Assembly (NCBI GenBank): GCA_037102815.1
Contig: BTPP01000010.1
Coordinates: 868,001 to 932,000 of the forward strand
Length of the DNA stretch: 64,000 nt
DNA from: Neurospora intermedia
Lineage: Eukaryota; Ascomycota; Sordariomycetes; Sordariales; Sordariaceae
Direction of reading: 5' to 3'
Position 1 is the first letter of the stretch. Each line of letters starts with the position of its first letter. The position numbers were made by a program, and so were the translations under genes. The notes under the pieces were generated by a model. The model had not been told where the DNA came from. It ran no database searches and was given only the letters and a program-made list of their open reading frames with translations. Shown piece after piece: positions 12,107 to 24,170 of this stretch.

Positions 12107-13505
12107 GCAGCAATGATCATGATCAGACTGTACCTCACCCCAACCAGCAGCGCGTCCGACTCGTACAGCACGCTGACCTGGAAAGCAAAGTACGTGTTAG
12201 CCGCAAAGAACGCCACGCCCTCGGAGAACACGCAAAACATTGCCACGGCAAAGTTGCGATTACCCGTAAACAATTTATGATGGAACATCCCATCCTTCTT
12301 TATCCATGTCTCATACAACACCAACCCAATCACAAACAGCATTCCCACCGCAAAAGTAGCCGAAACCTGCGGATCGCTCCACTCAAACGGATTTCTGGAG
12401 TAAGACAGCGCCACGGAAAAGAGCACCAACCCAACCGCCAAGAAGAAGTACCCTCCCCAGTCCAATCTTGCCAGTTTCTCCCTCGTACTCAAACTCTTCT
12501 GCAAAAGCCTCTTGGGCGGATGATACACCCACCAGCACAACCCCGCCGCCACGACATAGACAGCCATATTGAGCAAGAAATACACCCTAAACCCCTCCCC
12601 TCCCGGATCCCCAGTCCTGTTCAACGCACCACCTACATAGAGTCCCACCGCCGCACCTAACGTATTGCTCGCCATGTCGGCCGCCTGGCCCCATGCCCGC
12701 CATCTCCGGGGCAGTACTTCCGAGGTGACCACGTGCAGCAAAGGCTGCGAGCCGAAGCCGAGACCAATGATTGCAAATCCCAAGATGGCGACGGGCATGG
12801 AGGGTGCGCGGGAGACGATGAGCGACCCTGCCCCGCCGCCGAGGAAGGTGGGGATGACGAGAAACCATTTACGTCCCCAATAGTCGGCCGCTTGAGAGAT
12901 GATGGGGCCGAGGACCACGGTGAGGATGGTGATGGGGGCGGAGAACCAGATTGATTGGGTTGGGGAAGAGAAGTGGGAGGCTATGGTTTGGCCTTGCTGT
13001 AAAAGGTTAAACGAAGATGTTAGTCAGGATTGCGAGGGAAGGAGTCAAGTCATAGAATGGGAAGTTGGGATCTTGCGAGGATAGAGAATCATGAAGTCGA
13101 GAAAGACTGGAGGGAACGAGGGAAAGAGGGAAATGAAAAGGAAACAGATTGAAAAAGGAAGGTGGGAACCGGGAATGCAGGAAGGTGGAAGAGGAGGAAG
13201 GTGGGGCTTTTGGGATTTGGGAGTTTGGGAATTTGGGAAGGAGGTCCAAAGGAGATAGCTGAGGTACGCACAGCTCCGGCGCCCACAAGACTGATCAATT
13301 GGGCGATGTAAATGAGGCACACGGCAAAGACGGCCAAAAAGGTCTTCGCGTGGAGGTGAGGAACTGGATCGTCGGATTCAGGGCCATCGCTGGTGTTGTT
13401 CTCCTTGGTTTGTGAGGAGGGAGCCGTTTTAGTGACAAGCGCTGCTGGCTTGGTTTCTTCTTGCACTTGTGCGCTTGGAGACGTCTCATCTTGCGAAGAC
13501 ATCAT
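12107..13505 (-). pseudogene. MFS efflux transporter, 5' part (TRI12-like), split by retrotransposon
   Basis: N-terminal part of the split exporter. The start is the ATG at 13505-13503. Exon 1 is 13505..13272 (78 residues: a Ser/Gln-rich cytosolic tail, then the first membrane helix FLAVFAVCLIYIAQLISLVG). The intron is 13271..12997 (GTGCGT...CAG, 275 nt). Exon 2 runs from 12996 to the element at 12106. The MFS loop motif appears as DYWGRKWF, and GLGFGSQPLLHVVTSEVLPR is typical of TRI12-like pumps. The frame is free of stops up to the element. Together with 3521..2909 it would encode 578 residues. Substrate is unknown; the family exports xenobiotics or siderophores. Confidence 0.85.
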
Positions 13506-15127
13506 TGTGATGATGTGTCGAATTATTATCGAGAACTGATCGCAGAGGAGGAACAGGTTGACGAGGTCTCAAATCTGTCGTGAAAAAAGAGCCACGGCAT
13601 TTCCCCCCTGTCGGGCGAAAATGGAATTTGAGAATTTCACGGCTTGACCTTCCCTTGAGCCTCGGGAAGTCTGAGACATACCTACATCTTGTATGTGACT
13701 CAAAGCTCCAAGGGTGGCTCAAGCTGCTTGGGCTGCTTAGTTGGATGTATGGTGGCATGGAAGCAATATCCAGACATGACGTATGTTGTGCTCCAAGCCC
13801 TCAGGGTCTGTTCGGTTTCGCGTCAACAACGACGTTAGTTTGGGTTTTGTAGTATTCGGGGTGCAGTAAGTATACTACTGGATTGATGCCATTGTACAAC
13901 GTTCGGTTTTGAAACGTTACTAAGAGGTATCTCGGGTATGGAATGCAAGTCGCCGTATCGAGTTGCACTTCCCCAAACTACCCCAATGACATAAATTTCA
14001 TTTAACTTCGAACTTGAAACTCCAAAGTCGACCAACTGATAAAGGTCGCCATGAAGTCTGCACTCAGTACTCTCTTGTATCACAAAAGAATCCGGCCGGT
14101 CGGCTTTGGGATCTCGCATTTTGAGCACACTCGGGGCATCTCTAGGTAACATTGCTGACTGATCAAATGTCTCAAGACCTAAAGCCTAAGGTATCTATGT
14201 CACGTCTTTGTGAACCGCCAGTGGTAAATCTCATGTTCCAATTACCTACGTATCATCTTAGATCTCGAGTGGCCCAAGTTTTATGTCAGTAATACCTCTA
14301 ACCAAAGGACTTCGAGTCTGGTACGGCTTCAGGCAGCTTACTATTCGTCCCCCCCTTGCTCAGGTTGTAACACAACGTAACTCCATTCAGATGAACCGTC
14401 CGAGGAAATCTATGGGATGTTAGAGGGAAAAGTTGACGTTATCCTCGCCGATTCAGTTTGGGTGTGGTAACACTCCTAAGAAAAATCGCCCGAACCATTC
14501 CATCTTCGAAAATCGCGGGGACAAGGTGACAATGAAGAGCAAAGTGGCTGCAGCTTACAGAAATATGAAATGACAGGTTCATAACCCTCAAAGAGATGAC
14601 ATGAACTCATAAATTTGACTGTAAGCCTCGAGCATCATCCTCTTTTGTGTTCTGGCCAGCACTACGTTGGCATTGGCTTAGAAGTCAGAGTGTCCGATGA
14701 AAAGTAAATAAACAAAAAGGGAGCGACCCTAACCCTTCCTCCGCTACCGTACAGCCGGCGGAGTGCACTTTAGGGTTCGGTAAGCTCCATGTTGGGTCTC
14801 ATGTTGGGTTGGTGACGCGAAATCTCCAGGATGTGGAGAACTCCACTCACCACAGCGCTGGGACAATCCAGGATCAGCGCTCTACAGGCCCAATTCCGCG
14901 TCGAGTGTGACGTGACGGCCTGGGTTGCCCACAAACAAAACGTAATTTTGGGAATCTGCCGGTCATCAAGTGTCAAGTTCGCTATCCGCACGCATCGTGC
15001 CCCGCGGACGGGAGTGAATTGGAAGCTCGTTTTGGCCTTTCTCCTCAACTGATCGCTTGTTTGCTCTTTTATTTTGCTACTACGGTGTTTAGTCTGGACT
15101 CCAAAGTCCAGAGAGCCATGATCGAGG
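13506..15127. other. Intergenic region between divergent genes
   Basis: Shared upstream region of the MFS gene (leftward) and the HMG-repeat gene (rightward). No convincing coding sequence is seen. A short ATG at 15118 opens a small frame overlapping the start of the next gene out of frame, a possible upstream ORF. Confidence 0.55.
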
Positions 15128-18100
15128 ATGGTGCGAACCCGGAGAATGGCCGCCATGGCCGGCAACGAGAATAATGGCGAGCAGAGCAGCAACGCGACAC
15201 CGAATGACACCCAGCCGATGGCGATTGCTGAGAAACCTGCGAAAAAGAAAAAGTCCCCAGTCAAACCCAAGGGCAGAAAGGCCGCGAAAGAAGCCGCCCG
15301 ATCAGATGTGAAAGAGGAGGAGCAAGCCGAAACCGATGTGCAGTTCCCTGAGACAGGAACTTCGAACACATCAATTGCTCCCGACGACAAGGAACAGAAT
15401 GTCAACATCTCTGACCAGCCGAGCGCAAATATCAACAGAGCGAGGCCCTCAGCCACATCAAGTACAACCACGGGACGCCGTGTCCAGCCAAAATCAACAA
15501 AGTCCAACATCAAGGCCAAGTCCAAGTCCAAGTCCACCGCGGTCGTCGAGCCCCCGGAAATGGACGATCCCGAAGCCGAGTATGATTCCGACATTCCATA
15601 CATACCCAAAGATCTTCGGAAAGAGCTACGTGAACGGCTATCTTGGGCTGGTCTCACATACCCCGAGACCTGGCGTCCACGTGTCGATAGCCCTTTCGAT
15701 GCTCCTCCCCCGCCTCCGGAAAATCCACCACCGGCCGATTCTATTCTCGTAGCAGGTTTGGCGGACGGCGAGGTAGGCTATCTTCGCCAACTGTTGCGAT
15801 ACTGGACATCCGAAGATAAGGGCTGCAGGACTGCCAACAAGTTCTTCCACCGGCTCGACTACACCTACAAGAAGGCGGATTCGCTTCCAGAGGCTTTGGC
15901 AAGGCATGACCGGGTATTGGCTCTGACTCTGGATCGCCTCGCGCGAGCGATCCCCTTTGAACTATTTCTTTGCCGGCTCGACAGAGGCTACGAAGACACT
16001 GACATCGACCCTCAACAAGCGTCTCCCTCCTACGTCATTGAGGATCTGGTTGACTTGCAGGGCCGAACCTACGTAAAGTTTGTTCCCGTTGACGAGAATG
16101 ACTGGACACAAAAGACTACCGAACATCGAAAGCCCAAACTCCTTTCTGGTTACTGTGATGCGGTACGTACCTCACATATCACCACTAAAGCCTCTTTAGA
16201 TCCCTGCTGACCACATCTCAATCCGCCAGGCACTCGTCCTTGTCCCTCGAGATACTGTGGCCGACTTCCTGTGGGAGACCATCGAAGCAAACGGCCCGCC
16301 GACTGCCAAGTACAACGTCACTCAGACTCCTCTGCGTTCGTTGCTCGAAAATTATAGGACCCTATGCTCAAGGAGCGTCGAAGATCACGTTCGCTATTGG
16401 CCCATCTTCAGCAACCTCACCCGGAGGGCATGTACCTGGGACAACGAAAAGGGACTTGGGTTTATGCCAGGGGAATTAGTGGAGAGCATTCTCAAGGCTT
16501 GCATATCTGCCAAGGACTGGGAATTGTTTACATTTGCCGCGGGCTTTACGGGATTTGCCTTTCGCAAACTGCCTTACGATCCCCAATCCTTTGTCAAATG
16601 GGCTCGTGCTGAGATTACAGAAGGGAGAGCCACCTTTCAGGACATTCAGGAGGGGTAAGTGATCTAGAGCATTGGTGACATGTATTCTGAGAAGCTAACG
16701 CAAACTACTAGTATTCTGGCCATCTCAGTCTCCCACAGCTTGATCAAGTACAGGTGCTCCTCAATTACCGCCTTCTACGGGACCACGGACGAAACAGTTC
16801 CCCGAGATTGGGCACGGAATGCAGTAGTCCGCATAGCTGACTTTCCCGGTTGGCAAATCATCGGCCAACAAGATGGAAGTGAACTTGTTTCCGCCCTGAA
16901 GACTTGTTTCGGAATGGGACCTGACTTCATAGAACTCGCCACGAAGTTAGTGAGACGAAACTCGACAAAGATCCCCTTCCTTCTGGGCTTTGCCAACGAA
17001 CTCCACGAGACCTGCTCCACGGAAAATGCAACAAAAAAGCTCTATCTCGACTTGGCTGAACATATTGTGAACGAATTACACATCTACAAACTCCACAGTC
17101 GTTCCGCGGAGACGGCACGGGTTAGGGAAATCATCCAGCTTCGTTCAACCAAGGTCACGCAAGACTTAAAAATGATTAAAGCGGCAATTGAAGGTATCGA
17201 CAAGGCGGACATGTCTCGCTTCATCTCTGGACTAATCGCTGAAAACGCCGATACCCTCCTTATGCGCTTGACAATGAAATTGGTTGGCGATGCAAAACGC
17301 ATCCCGCTTCGTGAGCTTACCCATCTCTGGGTTCCTTTCCTCTATCTCCTCCCGGACGTTCTCGAAAAGCATCATATCCCGCTATCAACACCTCGATATC
17401 AAAACATGTTCGCTGCTATCATGGAGATGTACCTACTCAGGGAGGTAGGCAGGGCGCCGAAACAGATCTGGCAACCTGTTATGCGCACGGTCAGTTGTGA
17501 CTGTGGACTGTGCTTCAGGGTCAACCAATTCCTTTCCGAATCCTGCTCTTTCAACGCTATTCGGCTTCACGGCTCCAATACAGCTTTTGACCACGTACGA
17601 CACTACTTGACGGGACTGCGGGAGGGCATCTCCTGTGACTTTGCGACTGATGCTGCTTCGGGTACTATAACCGTCACAAAACGCTTGAATCCCGATCCTA
17701 CTGCTCTTAAGCAATGGGAGACTAAGAAGAACAAAATGAAGAAACAAATCTTCGCAAAGTTTGATCAAGCAAAGTTGCGTGACATCCTTGGCGAAGAGTA
17801 TTTGTGGTTTACAGGATTTCAATTCTTGGAGAACAATCTTGAACTTGAAGTTCATGACGAGAATGAACTTCCTCCACCTCCTGTGCACTCCGCGCCGCTT
17901 CTTGGGAAACCGATTGATCACTTCATTATCGGTCGACCGGATCTCTCCACTCCGTCAGCCCAAGGGTACCGTCAACCTGTGGCAGCTCACCAGAATCACC
18001 ATCAGCCCTTTCACCAGTCTACTGTCTCTGGTTATCAAGGTCCGCAACCAGGTCAAGCGCGCCCACAGCCTGTAGGGACATACTACAGTTACCAGCTTCC

Positions 18101-21100
18101 TCCGCCTAATCAGGGTCATCGTGCCCCGGCCAACCCCTGGGCTTATTCGGATCCTACCTCTCAATCAACCCAATCCGGTAACTTCGGATCGGCTTACTCA
18201 GACGGCTTCGCCGGGTCCATCCAAATGACCAACAACGTCAACAACCCCCAAACAACCACCCATATTCAGGATACCTTAGAGCATGGTCGCCAACTGTTCT
18301 TCTTTGAGGAGCGAATCGTGATCAATAGACTATTTCCCAGCTGGCAGAGTGGTGCGATCAATGCGGAGCTATGGAGACGATGGACTACCATGGCTTCTAG
18401 TCGTCAGGATAGTTACGTGAGCAGGGCAACAGTGGCCCAAAACCAAGCTCAAACCCAGGCCCATCCCTCCTTACCTGCGCCATATCACTTGGCACCCCAG
18501 CCTTCAGGCTCAAGCTTGTCTGCGAAGGACGATTTGAAGGCCGGCAGGGAATACTACTTTTCGACGCAGATGAGCTCTCTTCGAGCAAAGCACCCAACAT
18601 ACAGCCACCAACTCTTGTTGGATAAAATTTCGCAAGCATGGAGCTCATTGCCACGGACCCATCGCGAATGGTTCAACAAGCAAGCCTTGTCGCAAAAGCA
18701 ACAGCAGCCCCAGCTCGCTCCTGTGGACAATGCGAGAGCTGTGGGTCCGTCGGGAACTCGGAGCATCCCGTCTCTTTCTAGCATTGCACCTCCTCCACCT
18801 CCTAGCGTGGTCTCAGGCATGCTCCCAGATCAAGCTCAACCTTTCCCTTCTGTTCAAAGCAGAGTGGCGGCGTTACGTGAGGAGGCCAAGGTGACACTTA
18901 CCACGGCGCTTGCGATCGCAAAACCCGTTGTTGACAAAAATGGAATGGTCGTCGTTCGCACATCTACCAGACTGTCGATCCCCGAGCAGGCTTATATGGA
19001 AAGCAAAGCACGACTTGCCCCGTACCCGAATGTCGCTCATCTCAATCCGTGCCGCAAGGATCTGAACCGTGGCCGGACCTGGTGGATAAACAAATACACA
19101 GATGGTCTTTCGCGTCTACTCTCAGGAACGTCGGAACAACAAATCAGGCGGCAACTTGGCGTTGAGTGGGAAACCTGCCTAACTATGGGTGATCGTTTGA
19201 GGACCGATGATATGGCACGTATTGAAGAGGCAAAGTTGGCTCTCGCTAGGGAACGGAACAGTCTCAATGAGGTTATGTTACAACGGGCCGCGAAACGGGC
19301 GAGAACATACGGGGCCTCGACTTCTGCGACGGCTGCCGGCTCTGCGCAAAAAGGACCGGCTTCAGCCTCAGCCACATCACCGCCTGTGTCCGGCTACGAG
19401 GTTTTTGCTAAAGAAATGGAGGGACGCCTTCGGAAGAGGAACCCCGGCGCCTCGGCAGCATCGCTCAAGTCGGTGATACAACGGCGATGGGAAGCGATGA
19501 GTGAAACGCACCGGGCAGTCTACGCAACCATGGCCTTGGATAAAGCAAAGTCAGGATCTGGTACCGTGGCCCCCTCAACCGCAACCTCAACCTCAACCTC
19601 AACCTCAACCTCTGCGGTATCCGCTTCTACCAGCACTGCTGCGCCAAGCCGCAAATATGACGGTTTTGAGTATTATCTCAACACCGAAGGCCTTAACGTC
19701 AGAAGAAAGCATCCTGAATATTCCTACGACCAAGTTGTCGAAGCCACGAAGCAGCAATGGAACGCTTTGACGTCCACGGCAAGGAGTAATTACAGTAACA
19801 AAGCGTTCGCGGCCGCACAACATCCGCTCGATAAGGGTATCTTCACCTGGCTGGAAGATACCTTCAAGAGAGTAGCCAAGGATAAAGCACCTGTTTCATC
19901 GACTCCGGCGGCGCAAAACTGTAGCGCTTCTAGTAGCAGCTCTTCAGAACCCCCGCAACATGGCGGCTTCGAGTTTTGGTTAAAATTTGAGGAACGAAAG
20001 TTCCGAGACAAGAACCCCGGGCTTACATATGAAGAAGCGGTTACTGCTTTGAAAAAAACATGGGATGGCATGACACAGATGGCCCGAAGAATCTACGAGG
20101 ACATGGCGGCGAAGGCAAAAGTCAACGCGGACATAACAGTTAAGCCAACTGCCTCACAGGCGCCACCAAGCTCTTCATCCGCAGCTACCGCTTCTACGAT
20201 CGGGGATTGTGGCCAATCTGACTCGCCCTCGGAGTATGGCCGGTACGACGGCTTCACTTGGTTTCTTAACAGCGAAGGAGTGGATTATAAGAAACAAAAT
20301 CCAAACATCGCATACAGCGATCTTATAACTGCAATGTACGCACGCTGGTGTGGCATAGACGGTATAGAACGGAGCAAGTTCGAAAAGGTCGCGGGTACTT
20401 TGAAGCAGAGTGCCGAAGGTCGAGAGATGTTCAACAGACTGAGAGAAGCTTACAGCCTGCCCCCGGAGCAAGATCCTCGTGAGCAGTTAGCAGCCACCAG
20501 GTGCCGCTCACCCTCGGATGCTGGTCGATATGACGGCTTCACCTGGTTTTATAACAGCGTAGGAGTGAGTCTCAAGAAACAAAATCCAGACCTTGGATAC
20601 GACGAACACAGAACCGAAATCTACTCGCAATGGAGTGGCTTGAAAGCTATGCAACGGCGTGAGTACGAAAAGGTTGCGCATACTTTGAGGCAAAGTGCCC
20701 AAGGCCGGGCGTTGTTCAACCGACTAAGAGAAGCATTCGACCTGCCTCCGGAACGAGACCCTCGTTCGTGGATTCCGTCTCCCCCGCCGGATGCCGCCAC
20801 CGCTACCACTGCCACTAGTATCATGACACGGGAGGATTGGGAACGAAAATACGACGGCTGGAGCTTCTATCTCAACACTGCAGGGACGCTTCACTGTGAC
20901 AGAAGAACTTCATACGACTCTGTTGTTGCTAAGATGAAGGCGCGATGGAAGAGCATGAGTGCTGTCGAACGGCTTGCATATGAAGACGGGGCTAAGGCTG
21001 CCAGGATGAGTGGTAGACGCCAAGTAACCTTTAACAACTTGAGGATAGCTTGCGGCCTACCTGAGGAGCCGATCCCCCCTCCCCCTGCTCATGGCGCTCC

Positions 21101-21845
21101 GCGAGTACCGACTTCTTTATCTGCCACTGCTACTGCTTCTACTGCCTCTTCTTCTGCACCAAGCTCTAATGCCTCTAGAAGCATCACATGGGAGGCTTGG
21201 GCCCACAAATACGGCGGCTTTAACTGGTTCCTCAACACCTGGGGATACGCTTTCAAGCAGGCGAATCGTGAGCTGGACTACGAGCTAGTTGTCACTATCA
21301 CGGAGTCACGGTGGGAGCGCATGACTCATGAAGAACGTCGTGATTTTGAAGATAAGGCAAAGCGGATGAGGGTGAATGTGGCAGGTCGCCGGATGTTCAA
21401 CAAATTGCGGGAACTTTGCGGCTTACCCGAGGAGCCAGACATGCCCGAACCCGCCAAGACGGTAACGCCTCGTACTCCTTTTCCGAGCACATGGCGCGGC
21501 AGTGGCTCCAAAGCAGCCACTCCTTTACTGTCCTCCTCGCCCACACGACCTGACCCGGCTTCCTTCTCACCAGCTGACCGTGCGTTGATGGAGATTGAGC
21601 CCAACAGAATGGCTGCCCCCTCTTCTAGCGCCGCGCCTGCCACGCCCGGGTTGAGTAACAAGGTGGCCAAGATTGACATCACCAGTGCTTGGGCTGTCAA
21701 ATCTAGTAGGCTCAAAATCCCGCCCTTGACGCCGAGCTCTGGGGGCGGATCGGCTTCGGCGTTTGGTTCGGGATCGAAGTCGGCGCCAAGGGGCGTGAAG
21801 AGAAAGGCTGAGCCGGATGTGGTCGACTTGACTTTGGATGATTGA
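15128..21845 (+). CDS. Large nuclear-type protein with about eight HMG-box-like repeats
   Basis: Three exons: 15128..16162, 16230..16654, 16712..21845. The introns are GTACGT...CAG and GTAAGT...TAG with branch sites CTGAC and CTAAC; the protein has 2197 residues. The N-terminus is basic and Lys/Ser-rich. About residues 740-870 carry a cluster CDCGLC followed by VNQFL, resembling a segment seen in fungal proteins linked to 2-oxoglutarate oxygenases. From about residue 1095 to 2065 come about eight units of HMG-box shape (aromatic-F..E, then K/R..NP, then W..M/L...R..Y/F). They start near 1098, 1379, 1468, 1570, 1664, 1759, 1866 and 1986, separated by Ser/Ala/Thr-rich linkers. The last four share an added MFNRLRE..GLPPE tail. 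The C-terminus has GVKRKAE (NLS-like) and VVDLTLDD (SUMO-interaction-like). DNA or chromatin binding is inferred. I do not recognise an ortholog. Confidence 0.85.
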
Positions 21846-24170
21846 GCGTTGTTCAGTCGTGTGGTTGTATGGATTGGAAGGGAGGATCGGTGTTTCTCGA
21901 TGGTAACATGCAAGGATACGGGAGTTATGTGTACATGTTAGGGCGTATGGCTTTTGATTTGTTCCGGTTTGGGAGACCTTTGGATCATTTTTCGATTCCA
22001 AGTGTTTGGAGTATTTTGTTGGATTTTGCATCATGTTCTGGTCAACTGGTTGATGATTATAAGGCTACTTGCATGCATCGGATGCTATGTAGTCGGGAAG
22101 AGCGAGAGTTCCTTTGCTTCTTACTCTTGGCTTTATTGTATACACTTTTTGATCGATTAGAACAACAAGTAAATAATGAAGCGCACAAATTGTTATGCAT
22201 CAACATCCCTGGGTGAGGATAACCGCTACATACACAATTGCTTTCGCTAGCGTCGGGTGGGCGGGATCCACAGTGGCCTAACGGGCGGGCTATAGCGGAG
22301 AGCGGGCGGACCGCTGTGGAGGGCGGGCGGCAACGGACGGACACGCCCGGCGGGTCGTCCCGGTCTTCATTGTCAGGTCCCTATTGTACTGTCACTGTCA
22401 GCGATGGTTGTGGTAATTGTCTGCTCTCTCTATTCTTTCTTCTCTTCATCCTCGTCATTTACGGCTGGAGTTCTTTAATAACTCCACCCTCCTTGGTATT
22501 CTACTTGGTAAGACAAACCTGACCTGATGTTCCTTGCAACCGACATCTTTGACAGCCAGACGAAGGGGGGCCCACATGGCGGGCACCGAATGCTTGTAGG
22601 AACCTTCATTAGCGCAGGCGCTACTGTTCCCCGCTGCACAGTAGAATCAATCTCCTGGAACGGAACTGCATGTAATTCAAGCCAGGGATTCTAGGATGCA
22701 CCAAATGGCATTTGTACAGCTTCTAGACTGGAAGGAAGCCTACATGGGAATCCAGCCAAAGGCTAAAACACAGAATTCTGACAGTCTACTTATATATTCT
22801 ACCTATCCAGGACCGAGTCCGTAAGTACATAGGCGTCAAAGACTATCCGTAATGTGGTGTGCAGTACATACTTGTAAGGCTGTGACAGGTAGTAGCTGTG
22901 AAATAAAGCCAGCCAGCCAAACCCTACCTTATGCACCCATTGGCGTATACATATGCAGTTCCTGACCAAAAGACGCAGTTGCAGGGGTTTTACTGTACTA
23001 AAATTGCCAAAAATACCTCTAGAGACCTTAGGCGCCGAGTTGTTAGAGGCATGTACCTTACCCGTCCCATCGGGAAAGGGGGGTCAAGTTTTATCCTCGC
23101 AACTAAGCCTCGGCGCTTCAATGTAACGGTTCGAGTCGCCGCCTTGGTAGAAAAAAAAAAAAGAAAAAAAATTCGAGAGGCAAGAAAAAGAAAAAGTCCC
23201 AAGCATTCGGTTTGTTTCCATCCATCCATCCACCCAACCTTGTCCTTATCGGCAGCGCTTGCTTGTGCTTCGGGTGGGTGATTGCATGATATGAGACCAG
23301 GGGGGATTCCATCGAGTGGTTCGAGCCTTGTTCATCTAGTTTTTATGATTGGCTAACGCTCTGCTTTTTCTGCTTCGTTGGAAGGCTGTGTAAGTGCTCT
23401 CTGATGTTTTTTTTTTACTAGTGTAGATATGTAGGAGGGTGGTATATGCCTGGTGATGGGTCTTGAAGGGTATCATCGTCTGGATCAAATTCCAGAATCT
23501 GCAAGCAGACATGGTGTATGTAGTCGACAGCAGCTAGAGGTAGTATGAGCGGCGGCGGCCAACTTTTTGACTGAGCAAAGGTGAAGCCGTCTTTTTTTGT
23601 ATTCGCTGTGGACTGTAGGTAGAGGTAGTTACCCGCGAAGGTTGTAACTGGTGATACGGGAGTGTGCGGCGCGTGGACAGTGACGCAGCAGACTGTAACC
23701 AAGCTCGCTACTGTACCCCTCCCCTCCGTCATCGTTCCTTCCAGTTTTGTACCCCCAGCTTCTAAAGTCTGGACCTGTAAGTACCTAGGTGGACATCTCT
23801 GGATCAAGAAATGCCAAACTTTCCCTTGTTTTACTAGGTGACCTGGCGTGGTGGCATGCTCCGATTAGCCGCCTCAATATCTCGATCCGTGTGGAATGGC
23901 TGCCTCGGGCGGTTCAGCTGCAGCCTGCCTGGCCCCCAAATCCCAAATGGTCACGATGGCCATCCACGGATAAATAACAGTGTCAAGCGCCCAGCCGCCC
24001 TACCTCTCTACTTGGGCCTTGGAATTGATGCTGACCACACTCCATCTCTCCACCCACCTCTAGTTTTTTTTTTTCTCGTGAAACCATCAAGACATACCTA
24101 CTTGCACTTTGATCGCGTTTCTCTTCTATTGTCTCAAGGCTCTGCTTCACTTTCACGCGTGACGATCAAT
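21846..24170. other. Intergenic region with G-rich island and purine tract
   Basis: No gene recognised. It contains a GGGCGGG-rich island (22254-22352) and an A/G-rich tract (23150-23205). Three copies of the TAGAGGTA/TACCTCTA octamer lie at 23014, 23535 and 23620. The right end is the promoter of the DUF6601-type gene. Confidence 0.55.
22254..22352. repeat. GGGCGGG-rich island
   Basis: Multiple G runs (GGGTGGGCGGG, GGGCGGG at 22283, GGGCGG at 22304, GGGCGGGCGG at 22321) stand out from the surrounding sequence. A near-palindrome CCACAGTGG lies at 22268-22276 and CCGCTGTGG at 22311-22319. Function unknown; the tract could form a G-quadruplex. Confidence 0.6.

Noticed and set aside
14770-15657. 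295-codon antisense frame over the start of the HMG-repeat gene
   Set aside because: It is the shadow of the coding frame on the plus strand, which has splice sites and domains.
16680-16712. ATG at 16680 as the start of a separate 1721-codon gene
   Set aside because: It lies inside an intron (GTAAGT at 16655, CTAAC branch, TAG at 16711) that joins the upstream exons in frame.
23120-23145. GGTTCGAGTC as a tRNA B box
   Set aside because: No A box, acceptor stem or T-rich terminator fits around it.
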